A stretch of 64,000 nt of DNA, from contig NZ_LNYT01000020.1 in the NCBI RefSeq assembly GCF_001468125.1, positions 85,102-149,101 on the forward strand. The letters are read 5' to 3'. This DNA is from Legionella rubrilucens (lineage in GTDB: Bacteria > Pseudomonadota > Gammaproteobacteria > Legionellales > Legionellaceae). A program made the translations under genes and the position numbers. Of the stretch, positions 9,874 to 16,413 are shown one piece after another. Numbering within the stretch: position 1 is the stretch's first letter; every line of letters begins with the position of its first letter. Below the pieces are notes generated by a model. It searched no databases, had not been told where the DNA came from, and worked only from the letters and a program-made list of their open reading frames with translations.

Positions 9874-10437
9874 TTATTGCGCAGGATAATGAATAATGTC
9901 ATGGAAAAAGGCGCTTTTATCACGGGTATTGCGGTAGCCGTGGGGTTTACTGGCATCAAAACGAAGCCCATCGCCGGGGTGAAGCACATGCCAGTCCTGA
10001 TGAATCAGAATTTCAACGGTCCCCTCAATCACAAGGATGTGTTCAATCACCCCGGGTTCATGCGGCGTGGATAATTGCTCGCAGTGCGGTAACAGTTCAA
10101 TCATAAAGCATTCAAAGCGCAGTTCCGGATCAAAGGGGAACAAGGAGGTGATTTTAAGTTGCTCATCCGCATGCTGCAATGCCTGCTGGGGTTGGGGGCG
10201 GTAAAGGGTTGCGGTGGCGTCACGCGGGCTGTCTTCAAGAAAAGAAGAGAAAGACACATGAAAACCGCTGGCAATTTTCCATAAAGTGGCCACTGTCGGG
10301 CTTGATTCCAGGCGTTCGATTTGGCCAAGCATCGCCTTGCTGACGCCAGTTTCCTGAGCGGCCTTGTCGAGACTCCAGCCGCGCTGCTGGCGAAGGGTTT
10401 TCAGGTGATTGGCGATGTGTTGTGCAAAAATGTCCAA
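9874..10437 (-). CDS. XRE-family regulator with C-terminal cupin domain
   Basis: Helix-turn-helix of the XRE/Cro type (NHLKTLRQQRGWSLDKAAQE and the following recognition helix VSKAMLGQIE), then a linker and a single cupin domain (HILVIEGTVEILIH, LHPGDGLRFDASKPHGY). Such proteins sense a small ligand and usually act on adjacent catabolic or transport genes. An ATG at 10506 would add 23 residues but would bury two palindromic operators inside the coding region. The TTG at 10437 has AGAGGA upstream and gives a 187-residue protein of family-typical length, so I prefer it. It is divergent from the BenE-like transporter, which it probably controls. Confidence 0.88.
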   Translation of the reverse strand: MDIFAQHIANHLKTLRQQRGWSLDKAAQETGVSKAMLGQIERLESSPTVATLWKIASGFHVSFSSFLEDSPRDATATLYRPQPQQALQHADEQLKITSLFPFDPELRFECFMIELLPHCEQLSTPHEPGVIEHILVIEGTVEILIHQDWHVLHPGDGLRFDASKPHGYRNTRDKSAFFHDIIHYPAQ

Positions 10438-10457
10438 AATTTTTCCTCTCAACGCTT

Positions 10458-10473
10458 GTGCGTTATAACGCAC
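10458..10473. promoter_or_regulatory. Operator palindrome 1 (perfect 16 bp)
   Basis: GTGCGTTATAACGCAC is a perfect dyad located between the divergent XRE-cupin gene and benE. It is the probable site for the XRE-cupin dimer. Confidence 0.7.
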
Positions 10474-10490
10474 GATGCTATCCTCTATCT

Positions 10491-10506
10491 GTGCGCTATA
10501 ACGCAC
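10491..10506. promoter_or_regulatory. Operator palindrome 2 (16 bp, one asymmetric pair)
   Basis: GTGCGCTATAACGCAC differs from operator 1 at one base. The dyad centres are 33 bp apart, about three helical turns, so two dimers could bind on the same face of DNA. It lies 37 bases upstream of the benE start. Confidence 0.7.
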
Positions 10507-10543
10507 AACGAGTTTATTCTGTATTTAATCATGAGGTGGCGCG

Positions 10544-11725
10544 ATGTTGAAGTATTTTTCCATAAGTCATGCCGCAGCCGGCTTTATCGCGGTAATGGTG
10601 GGGTTTACCAGTTCAGCCGCCATTGTGTTTCAGGCCGCGGCGGCCGCGGGGGCCGACAAGGCGGAAATCAGTTCATGGCTGTTGGCATTGGGTCTTGGTA
10701 CGTCCTTAAGCACCATGGGCTTGTCCGTTTATTACCGCATGCCCGTTTTGACGGCCTGGTCCACACCGGGAGCGGCCTTGCTGGTAACCAGTCTTGCAGG
10801 CCTTTCCCTGCCTCAGGCGGTAGCCGCCTTTATGATGACGGGCCTGCTGACGTTGATTGCCGGCTTAAGCGGCTATTTTGAGAAGGTGATGAATTATATC
10901 CCGCGTGATTTGGTGGCCGCCATGCTCGCCGGAGTCCTCCTTCATTTTGGGTTGAATGTGTTTACCGGCTGGCAGGAGGACCCCGGACTGGTTGCAGCCC
11001 TACTGGCCAGTTATTTAGTGGGTAAACGCTTCTTTCCCCGCTACATGATGGTAGGGGTGCTTGCCGTCGGCCTGTTGTGCGCCTACGGTCAGGGTTTATT
11101 TACCCATACCTTGATTCAACATGGCTTGACACGTCCCGTGTGGGTTGAGCCTCAATGGTCGTGGTCACTGTTATTCAGCGTGAGTCTGCCTTTGTTTATT
11201 GTCACCATGACCTCGCAGAATATCCCGGGCATTGCCGTTCTGCATGCGGAAGGTTACCGCCCGCCCGTCTCCACCCTCATCAGCTGGACTGGGCTCACGA
11301 ACGTGTTATTCGCGCCTTTCGGCGGCTTTTCCTGTAACCTCGCGGCCATTACTGCGGCGATTTGTGCGGGTAAAGAAGCGGGTCGTGATCCTGATTTACG
11401 CTATCTTGCCAGTCTCTGGGCCGGCGTTTTCTACCTGTTGATGGGCCTGTTTGCTGCAGCGATGGTGGATGTTATGGCCTCTTTTCCCAAGGTCCTGATT
11501 ACGACGATTGCGGGCCTGGCGCTTTTTACTACCATCGGCAGTAACTTACAAGCCGCATTTACAGAGGCACATCGTCGTGAAGCTGCGTTGTTGACCTTGA
11601 TGATCAGCACCTCCGGGATTACCATTTTAGGAATAGGCGCGGCCTTTTGGGGGTTAGCGGCAGGTATTGCCGCCAATGGACTTCAGAAAAAGCCGCTTCG
11701 CGCAATGACAATCCGTGGAGAATAA
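10544..11725 (+). CDS. benE: BenE-family (benzoate/H+ symporter-like) membrane transporter
   Basis: A 393-residue multi-pass inner membrane protein with about eleven hydrophobic segments. The first is preceded by the typical sequence HAAAGFIAVMVGFTSSAAIV, and the signatures LTAWSTPGAALL and FGGFSCNLAAITAAIC are those of the BenE family. The ATG at 10544 has a GAGGTGG ribosome site. No aromatic-degradation genes are present nearby, so benzoate itself is an uncertain substrate. The divergent XRE-cupin gene and twin operators point to ligand-controlled expression. Confidence 0.9.
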   Translation: MLKYFSISHAAAGFIAVMVGFTSSAAIVFQAAAAAGADKAEISSWLLALGLGTSLSTMGLSVYYRMPVLTAWSTPGAALLVTSLAGLSLPQAVAAFMMTGLLTLIAGLSGYFEKVMNYIPRDLVAAMLAGVLLHFGLNVFTGWQEDPGLVAALLASYLVGKRFFPRYMMVGVLAVGLLCAYGQGLFTHTLIQHGLTRPVWVEPQWSWSLLFSVSLPLFIVTMTSQNIPGIAVLHAEGYRPPVSTLISWTGLTNVLFAPFGGFSCNLAAITAAICAGKEAGRDPDLRYLASLWAGVFYLLMGLFAAAMVDVMASFPKVLITTIAGLALFTTIGSNLQAAFTEAHRREAALLTLMISTSGITILGIGAAFWGLAAGIAANGLQKKPLRAMTIRGE

Positions 11726-11730
11726 ACAGC

Positions 11731-12720
11731 GTGCCATTCACCTCAAAACGGTATCACCTGGATACGTCATTGTCCCCCACCCATTTCAATTTAAGCCGCT
11801 GTTTGTCGCAGTTGGGGTGGAAGCTTACACGCTTTAACTGCCTGTCCAGCATCAATGACAAGGTGCTGCTGTTTAACGAGGCGGCTGCACAGGCTCTGGA
11901 ATACAAGCATTTGCTGGCACAACTTGTCGCAAACTATTGCCCGCAAGTCGCGCCCCAAACGTTTTGTGTTGATGAGGGCAATTGGCAGGAAGTGGTGCAT
12001 CATCTGGTGAGCATCCATGCCCAACTGCCGCCTCAGGAAAAATTAGTCTGGATATTAAAGCCGGCGTTATTAAACAACGGGCAGCACATACGCCTGTTTA
12101 ACACACCCGAGGCTTTAGCCGCGCATTACCTGCACTCAAAACGCATGGGCGGTATGCATGTTCTGCAGCGTTATTTAAGTCCCCATTTATTAAGGGATGA
12201 TCGTAAATACAGTATCCGGTTGTTTGTCATTCTGACCAACTACGATGGCGCATATTGTTATACAGACGGCTACTTTAATGTCGCCCTGCATCCTTATGTG
12301 GAGGATCTCTCTGATTTGCGGCCCCACTTAACCAATGAACACTTGCTTGATCCCGAGGTCAACGTCATTCAGATCCCGGCCAGTCGATTTGCGCAATTCA
12401 GTCGTTATCTGCCGCAAATGGACGCAATTCTGCAACAATTACTGCAGGGTTTGCGCTATGATTTTCCCGAGGCTTTCCATTGCAGCAGACAACGAACCAT
12501 TGCCCTGTTTGGTTTTGATTTTATGGTGGACAGTCATGAGCGGGTATGGCTGCTCGAAGCCAATCACGGCCCCTGTTTTCCGATCGATGACCACCACCCG
12601 CTTCAGGCCCCTTTGTATCAGGGGTTTTGGCAAGGACTGATTCACAGTTTCATTGAACCCATCGCCGACAACCGGCCTGTCAAACACATTGATTATCCTC
12701 ATTTTAACAAAGTGCTTTGA
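11731..12720 (+). CDS. Tubulin-tyrosine-ligase-like (TTL) ATP-grasp protein
   Basis: With the GTG at 11731 (GGAG about 11 bases upstream, just after the benE stop) the protein has 329 residues. The TTL-domain pattern of an ATP-grasp ligase is visible: WILKPALLNNGQHI (nucleotide-binding Lys), RKYSIRLFVIL (Arg of the grasp), and FGFDFMVD...VWLLEANHGPCF, carrying the acidic and Asn metal ligands. TTL-type enzymes add amino acids to protein C-termini or side chains; bacterial members have few known targets, and Legionella could use one against host or own proteins. The upstream in-frame ATG at 11647 lies inside benE and is rejected. Confidence 0.82.
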   Translation: MPFTSKRYHLDTSLSPTHFNLSRCLSQLGWKLTRFNCLSSINDKVLLFNEAAAQALEYKHLLAQLVANYCPQVAPQTFCVDEGNWQEVVHHLVSIHAQLPPQEKLVWILKPALLNNGQHIRLFNTPEALAAHYLHSKRMGGMHVLQRYLSPHLLRDDRKYSIRLFVILTNYDGAYCYTDGYFNVALHPYVEDLSDLRPHLTNEHLLDPEVNVIQIPASRFAQFSRYLPQMDAILQQLLQGLRYDFPEAFHCSRQRTIALFGFDFMVDSHERVWLLEANHGPCFPIDDHHPLQAPLYQGFWQGLIHSFIEPIADNRPVKHIDYPHFNKVL

Positions 12721-12728
12721 CGTACCAT

Positions 12729-13694
12729 TTAGACTAATTGATGTTCTGTTTTCCATTGCGACCAGGGGCCTGAATAACCCTTAAAGCGAGCCTCGGCATA
12801 CTCATAAAAACGTTGCAGAAACTGAAGCCGCTCCTGATAGTAGGGTGTCAGGTCAGGATCGGTACGCACAATCTGAGTTAAATCGTAATAGGGCGGAATC
12901 GCCGCCAGCCGTTCAATGATGTCATTGAATGAAGCCTTGTCGGCGTTGTTTAACATATCGTACATGGCCAACAGCGTGGTGGAGCGGCCTTTGCCGCCAC
13001 GGCAATGCACGTGAAGCCACATGCCTTTCGGCAATTTCTTGATCAGGGAAACAAACGTATCGACTTCTTTATCCAGCGGTGCGCGGTGATCGGTGATGGG
13101 TAGCCGGCGATAGGCAAAGCCTGCTTGAGTGACTTGCTCTTTTTCGCTGAGCAGGGTTTCAACAGCAATGGAATTGCCTGTGCTGTAATCTTTTTTGGCG
13201 AACTGCTGAACGGTCAGCACGTTGTCTATTTTTTTTAATGACGACAGGCGTGCCAGCCATTGCGTCTCTGCTGCAATGGATTCTTCCGCGGTTTTACCGA
13301 GATTCAACCAGTTATGAAGATCACAGAGGGTGATGGCATTGCCATTCAGGTAGCCATGGTTTTCCTGACGCAAATCAAGTACCAGAACCTGATGGGGTTC
13401 AATGCCCGCCCGGGATCGAATGTAATCCGCCACCTGTTGCCATCCCTGGCTGCCAGGCTCGGCGCTTAATGACATGTGCAGGTTATCAACACCGGCGAGA
13501 TTGCCGTGGTAGTAATCGCTAATCATCAAGGTATCGCGCAGGCTACCCACCGGCGATGCCGGGGCTTCGGTGTCTTGTACGATGCAGGGTTTCTCGCGCG
13601 TCGCTTCGCAGGTGATCGGATCATTAAACGAAAAAAGAGGAGGAATAGACGCGGCCCACCCCAGGAGCATTAACGTGATCTTCAATTTAATCAT
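12729..13694 (-). CDS. Exported phytase-like protein tyrosine phosphatase
   Basis: With the ATG at 13694 the protein has 321 residues and an N-terminal signal peptide (IKLKITLMLLGWAASIPPLFS). The P-loop HCRGGKGRS (Cys about 231, Arg about 237) is the C-x5-R nucleophile motif of Cys-dependent phosphatases. About 28 residues earlier, TDHRAP corresponds to the TDHxxP general-acid loop that marks the bacterial phytase-like PTP group (Selenomonas-type inositol phosphatases). The substrate could be phosphotyrosine or inositol polyphosphates or lipids. A start at 13754 would spoil the signal peptide. It converges on the TTL-like gene. Confidence 0.87.
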   Translation of the reverse strand: MIKLKITLMLLGWAASIPPLFSFNDPITCEATREKPCIVQDTEAPASPVGSLRDTLMISDYYHGNLAGVDNLHMSLSAEPGSQGWQQVADYIRSRAGIEPHQVLVLDLRQENHGYLNGNAITLCDLHNWLNLGKTAEESIAAETQWLARLSSLKKIDNVLTVQQFAKKDYSTGNSIAVETLLSEKEQVTQAGFAYRRLPITDHRAPLDKEVDTFVSLIKKLPKGMWLHVHCRGGKGRSTTLLAMYDMLNNADKASFNDIIERLAAIPPYYDLTQIVRTDPDLTPYYQERLQFLQRFYEYAEARFKGYSGPWSQWKTEHQLV

Positions 13695-13896
13695 GATAGT
13701 CGCTCGCAATCCAAAATAGTTTCTCAGTCTAGGTAAAAAACGCTGGTGCTTCAATAGCTTAAGACATTGACTTGGACTCGATAAAAAACAATTGACATTA
13801 AAATTTATCCATCTGACTACAAAATGTTGCCTGATTCAGGAAATTGGTATGCCGTTTGCTAAACTTAAACTAGGACGTAGGAAAAGGGGAAGATTC

Positions 13897-14394
13897 ATGA
13901 AACAACTTATTTTACATCCTACCGAAATAAGTCAATGGTATGCTTTAATCAATGAAGCGCAGGCTTCCACTCAACTTACACTCAATGAAAACACGGAAAG
14001 TTATCTGGTTTTTCTACTGATGCGCTATACCCAGGGACCTAAACTGATTGAATCGGTCATTGCGCTCGATTTCCTGGAATCCATGCAAAACGGCAAGTGC
14101 CGACAGGTCGAATTGCTGCGGGATGTGGGCGATAAAAGCCTGCTGTTTTGCGGCCTTTTCCCCGGTATCGCTAAAAAAAGGCAGGTTAGCCTGAACTACT
14201 TTGTCGACATGGGGCAGGCGGCCTACATGACCATCAGCGAAATGCAGGGGCGTCAATTGGCGCAGTTGTACCTGGAACTCAGCCTGCAGTTTTTAAAGCT
14301 CCAGCATATCCTGCAGGCCATGCGCAGCGATTACATCCAATTCTGTGATGCACAGGGCCGTACCATTCCAACCTGGGATCTGCCCATGCAATAA
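13897..14394 (+). CDS. Unknown 165-residue protein
   Basis: I do not recognise this family. The ATG at 13897 has a GGGGA ribosome site; the in-frame ATG at 13792 lacks one. The protein is mixed helical, with no signal peptide, membrane segment or metal motif. A central segment (VELLRDVGDKSLLFCGLFPG) and an amphipathic second half give the look of a small soluble cytoplasmic protein. It stands alone upstream of the split gene at 14466. Confidence 0.75.
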   Translation: MKQLILHPTEISQWYALINEAQASTQLTLNENTESYLVFLLMRYTQGPKLIESVIALDFLESMQNGKCRQVELLRDVGDKSLLFCGLFPGIAKKRQVSLNYFVDMGQAAYMTISEMQGRQLAQLYLELSLQFLKLQHILQAMRSDYIQFCDAQGRTIPTWDLPMQ

Positions 14395-14402
14395 TCGCTC
14401 AG

Positions 14403-14435
14403 GTTAATAAAATCTTAAGCTTTCTCGCCTAGAAT
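14403..14435 (+). promoter_or_regulatory. PmrA-box-like tandem repeat and -10 element
   Basis: The published Legionella PmrA consensus is cTTAATatT repeated after 2 bases. Here gTTAATAAA (14403-14411), two bases, then cTTAAGcTT (14414-14422) agree at 13 of 18 positions by hand count. A TAGAAT -10 (14430-14435) follows after 7 bases, the same spacing as at 34917. It lies 43 bases upstream of the ATG at 14466. Confidence 0.5.
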
Positions 14436-14465
14436 CAGCTCCGACTAACCTACCGGAGTGAAGTA

Positions 14466-14636
14466 ATGACACGGGCGTTTACGCATCTGACCGATAAGAT
14501 TAATTTTAGTCTCTATAAAGACACGCTTACCATCTATCCGAAGTCACATCTGCCCTCTGTTGAAAGCTTAAAGGACAAACATCCAATGGGCGTGCTTCTG
14601 GGAGGTGATGCGTTTCGAGGAGTGTCAGAGCATTAA
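14466..14636 (+). CDS. N-terminal part of a probably frameshifted gene
   Basis: A 56-codon open frame starting at an ATG with a strong ribosome site (CGGAGTGAAGTA). It ends with TAA at 14634-14636, overlapping by 29 bases the next frame, which begins at 14608. The product has no recognisable domain. Its end (LLGGDAFRGVSEH) could join directly to the downstream sequence (IKLTGALQSV) if one base were skipped near 14620-14636, so I read the two as one gene with a frameshift rather than two genes. Confidence 0.55.
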   Translation: MTRAFTHLTDKINFSLYKDTLTIYPKSHLPSVESLKDKHPMGVLLGGDAFRGVSEH

Positions 14637-15426
14637 GCTCACAGGCGCGCTGCAGTCTGTGACCACAGAGTTCAATGTGAAGCGATATGTGCGTCGTGGT
14701 GATGCTGATCACAGCTGTTACCATCGCGATGATTTTGATTGGGATACGAACCATTACCATGTGCATTTTGCCGTGTCGATTACCCCCTCTTTGTTGGGTA
14801 AGATCCTGCTGGTGTTTGAAAAGTATAAGCTTATTACCCAGGAAGAGCGGTTGCACTTTATCAAAGCCTATCATGAGGCGAATGTATTGCCTTCCACAGA
14901 GCCGGTGGACGAGGTTATTATTCTACCCTTCACTGAAACGACCACGCACAACAAACCTGATGTAGAGGAATCCGTTCAGGCTAACCGCGACATCGAAAAA
15001 GTGTCGATTTTGAAGCCTAAACCGCATGAAGTAAAGTTTGAGTCGCAGTTAAGCGATCTTCAAAAAAAAGTAGAGGACTTTGAAAGGGAGAGTAGAAAAA
15101 ATCCTCAGAAATACCAACCGGCTTATAATGAAGCCAAGACCCTGCACGATAAGCTTAATCAAAATTATGCGGATTATCAGCAGCACAAAAATGGGAAACT
15201 CTTTGTAGCAAATGCCAATGCGGTTATTAATGAGGCGAGGGGAGAGTTGGGAAATCACCGTGGAGTTGGGAAATACATTGTCGATTTTGTTGAGCGGGTC
15301 AGGGGATTAATCGCTCAATTCGGTAATTCTCCTCCGCAGAATAAATCGACCTTTTTTAAGACGGATTCCATTCGCAAGCTGGAAGCCCTGGCTGAGACAG
15401 TGCAAGCGTTTTCCTTGGATGCCTGA
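14608..15426 (+). CDS. C-terminal part of the split gene, unknown, effector-like
   Basis: A 272-residue frame with no recognised family. The first third is His/Asp-rich beta-like sequence (HSCYHRDDFDWDTNHYHVHF), the middle is Lys/Glu-rich and coiled-coil prone (about 145-205), and the end is helical. The apparent ribosome site (GGGAGG) is only 3 to 4 bases before the ATG at 14608, too close for good initiation, which supports translation entering from the upstream frame. The frame is open back to 14572. Confidence 0.6.
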   Translation: MRFEECQSIKLTGALQSVTTEFNVKRYVRRGDADHSCYHRDDFDWDTNHYHVHFAVSITPSLLGKILLVFEKYKLITQEERLHFIKAYHEANVLPSTEPVDEVIILPFTETTTHNKPDVEESVQANRDIEKVSILKPKPHEVKFESQLSDLQKKVEDFERESRKNPQKYQPAYNEAKTLHDKLNQNYADYQQHKNGKLFVANANAVINEARGELGNHRGVGKYIVDFVERVRGLIAQFGNSPPQNKSTFFKTDSIRKLEALAETVQAFSLDA

Positions 15427-15435
15427 TTTAAGAGT

Positions 15436-15466
15436 CAGGATAACCGCGGCAACCACGGTTATCCTG
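15436..15466. terminator. Bidirectional hairpin between the split gene and hslO
   Basis: CAGGATAACCG (15436-15446) pairs perfectly with CGGTTATCCTG (15456-15466) around a 9-base loop, followed on the plus strand by CTATTTT. It lies between two convergent genes and touches the hslO stop at 15467. Confidence 0.75.
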
Positions 15467-16318
15467 CTATTTTCTGAACAATAACGCAATATCAATGGCA
15501 TCGAATTGATAATGACTGTTGCAAAAATCACAGGCGATTTCAATGGTTCCCTGCTCCTGCAACAATTGCTGGGCTTCACTTTCGCCAAGCACGCCAATGA
15601 CCTGCTTCATTTTTTCAGGGCTGCAGCGGCATTGAAAACGGGTTTCGCGGCTGGGGAACAGCCGGAGTTCGGTTTCATGGTACAACCTGAAAAGCAGGGT
15701 TGGATTATCAAGCGTCAGCAATTCCTGTTCGCTGACCGTTTGACCCAATTGCACGGCATACTCCCAGAAATGCTCACGCTGCTGGCTGTCGGATTGCCCG
15801 GGCAGGAGCTGCAGCAGCATGCCGGCGGCGCGTTCGTCATTCACCGCCAGCCAGACCCGTGTGGCAATCTGTTCGGATTGAGCAAAATAATGCATTAAAT
15901 TTTCGCTCATGGACGTGGAGTAAAGCGGCACGACGCTCTGATAGGCTTGTGTCTGTTGGTATTGATTAATGGTCAGTACCATCTGCCCCTGAAGAAACGC
16001 GTCGGCATAATCAGCAATCTCAAGATGCTCTTCAAATTTGGCAAATCCGCGCAGGTTTAATTGATTATCGCATTGCACCAGCAACAGGGGCAGACGACTG
16101 TCCCCCTGAAACTGCAAACTGATTTCCCCCTCAAATTTCACGCTGCCAGCGAGCAGCAGGCAGGAAATCAGGGCTTCGCCCAATAAATTACGCACCATGG
16201 GAGGGTAAGGGCGTTGCTGCATGATGGCTTGAAAGCTGTCATCGAGATGGGCAATGGCGCCGCGTATGGTTTCGTTTTCAAAAATAAAGCCCTGCAGGGT
16301 ATCCGGTTCTCTCATCAT
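15467..16318 (-). CDS. hslO: Redox-regulated chaperone Hsp33
   Basis: A 283-residue holdase activated by oxidation. The N-terminal substrate-binding domain is full length. The C-terminal redox switch has the zinc cysteines CRC (followed by SPEKM) and CDFC about 30 residues later, matching the CxC...CxxC pattern that releases zinc and unfolds on oxidative stress. Two successive ATG codons (16318 and 16315) are possible starts. It is transcribed alone. Confidence 0.96.
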   Translation of the reverse strand: MMREPDTLQGFIFENETIRGAIAHLDDSFQAIMQQRPYPPMVRNLLGEALISCLLLAGSVKFEGEISLQFQGDSRLPLLLVQCDNQLNLRGFAKFEEHLEIADYADAFLQGQMVLTINQYQQTQAYQSVVPLYSTSMSENLMHYFAQSEQIATRVWLAVNDERAAGMLLQLLPGQSDSQQREHFWEYAVQLGQTVSEQELLTLDNPTLLFRLYHETELRLFPSRETRFQCRCSPEKMKQVIGVLGESEAQQLLQEQGTIEIACDFCNSHYQFDAIDIALLFRK

Positions 16319-16413
16319 TAATCGCTAAAGCCAAAAAAAGACAGATTCTAGCACAAAGTTCATTGCCTGCCTGCTTTTGACGCGCGATAATGCCAGTTTT
16401 TTGGCGAGGGGTC

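Noticed and set aside
10321-10881. 186-codon frame crossing the operators and the benE start
   Set aside because: It overlaps both the regulator and the transporter in other frames and has no recognisable content.
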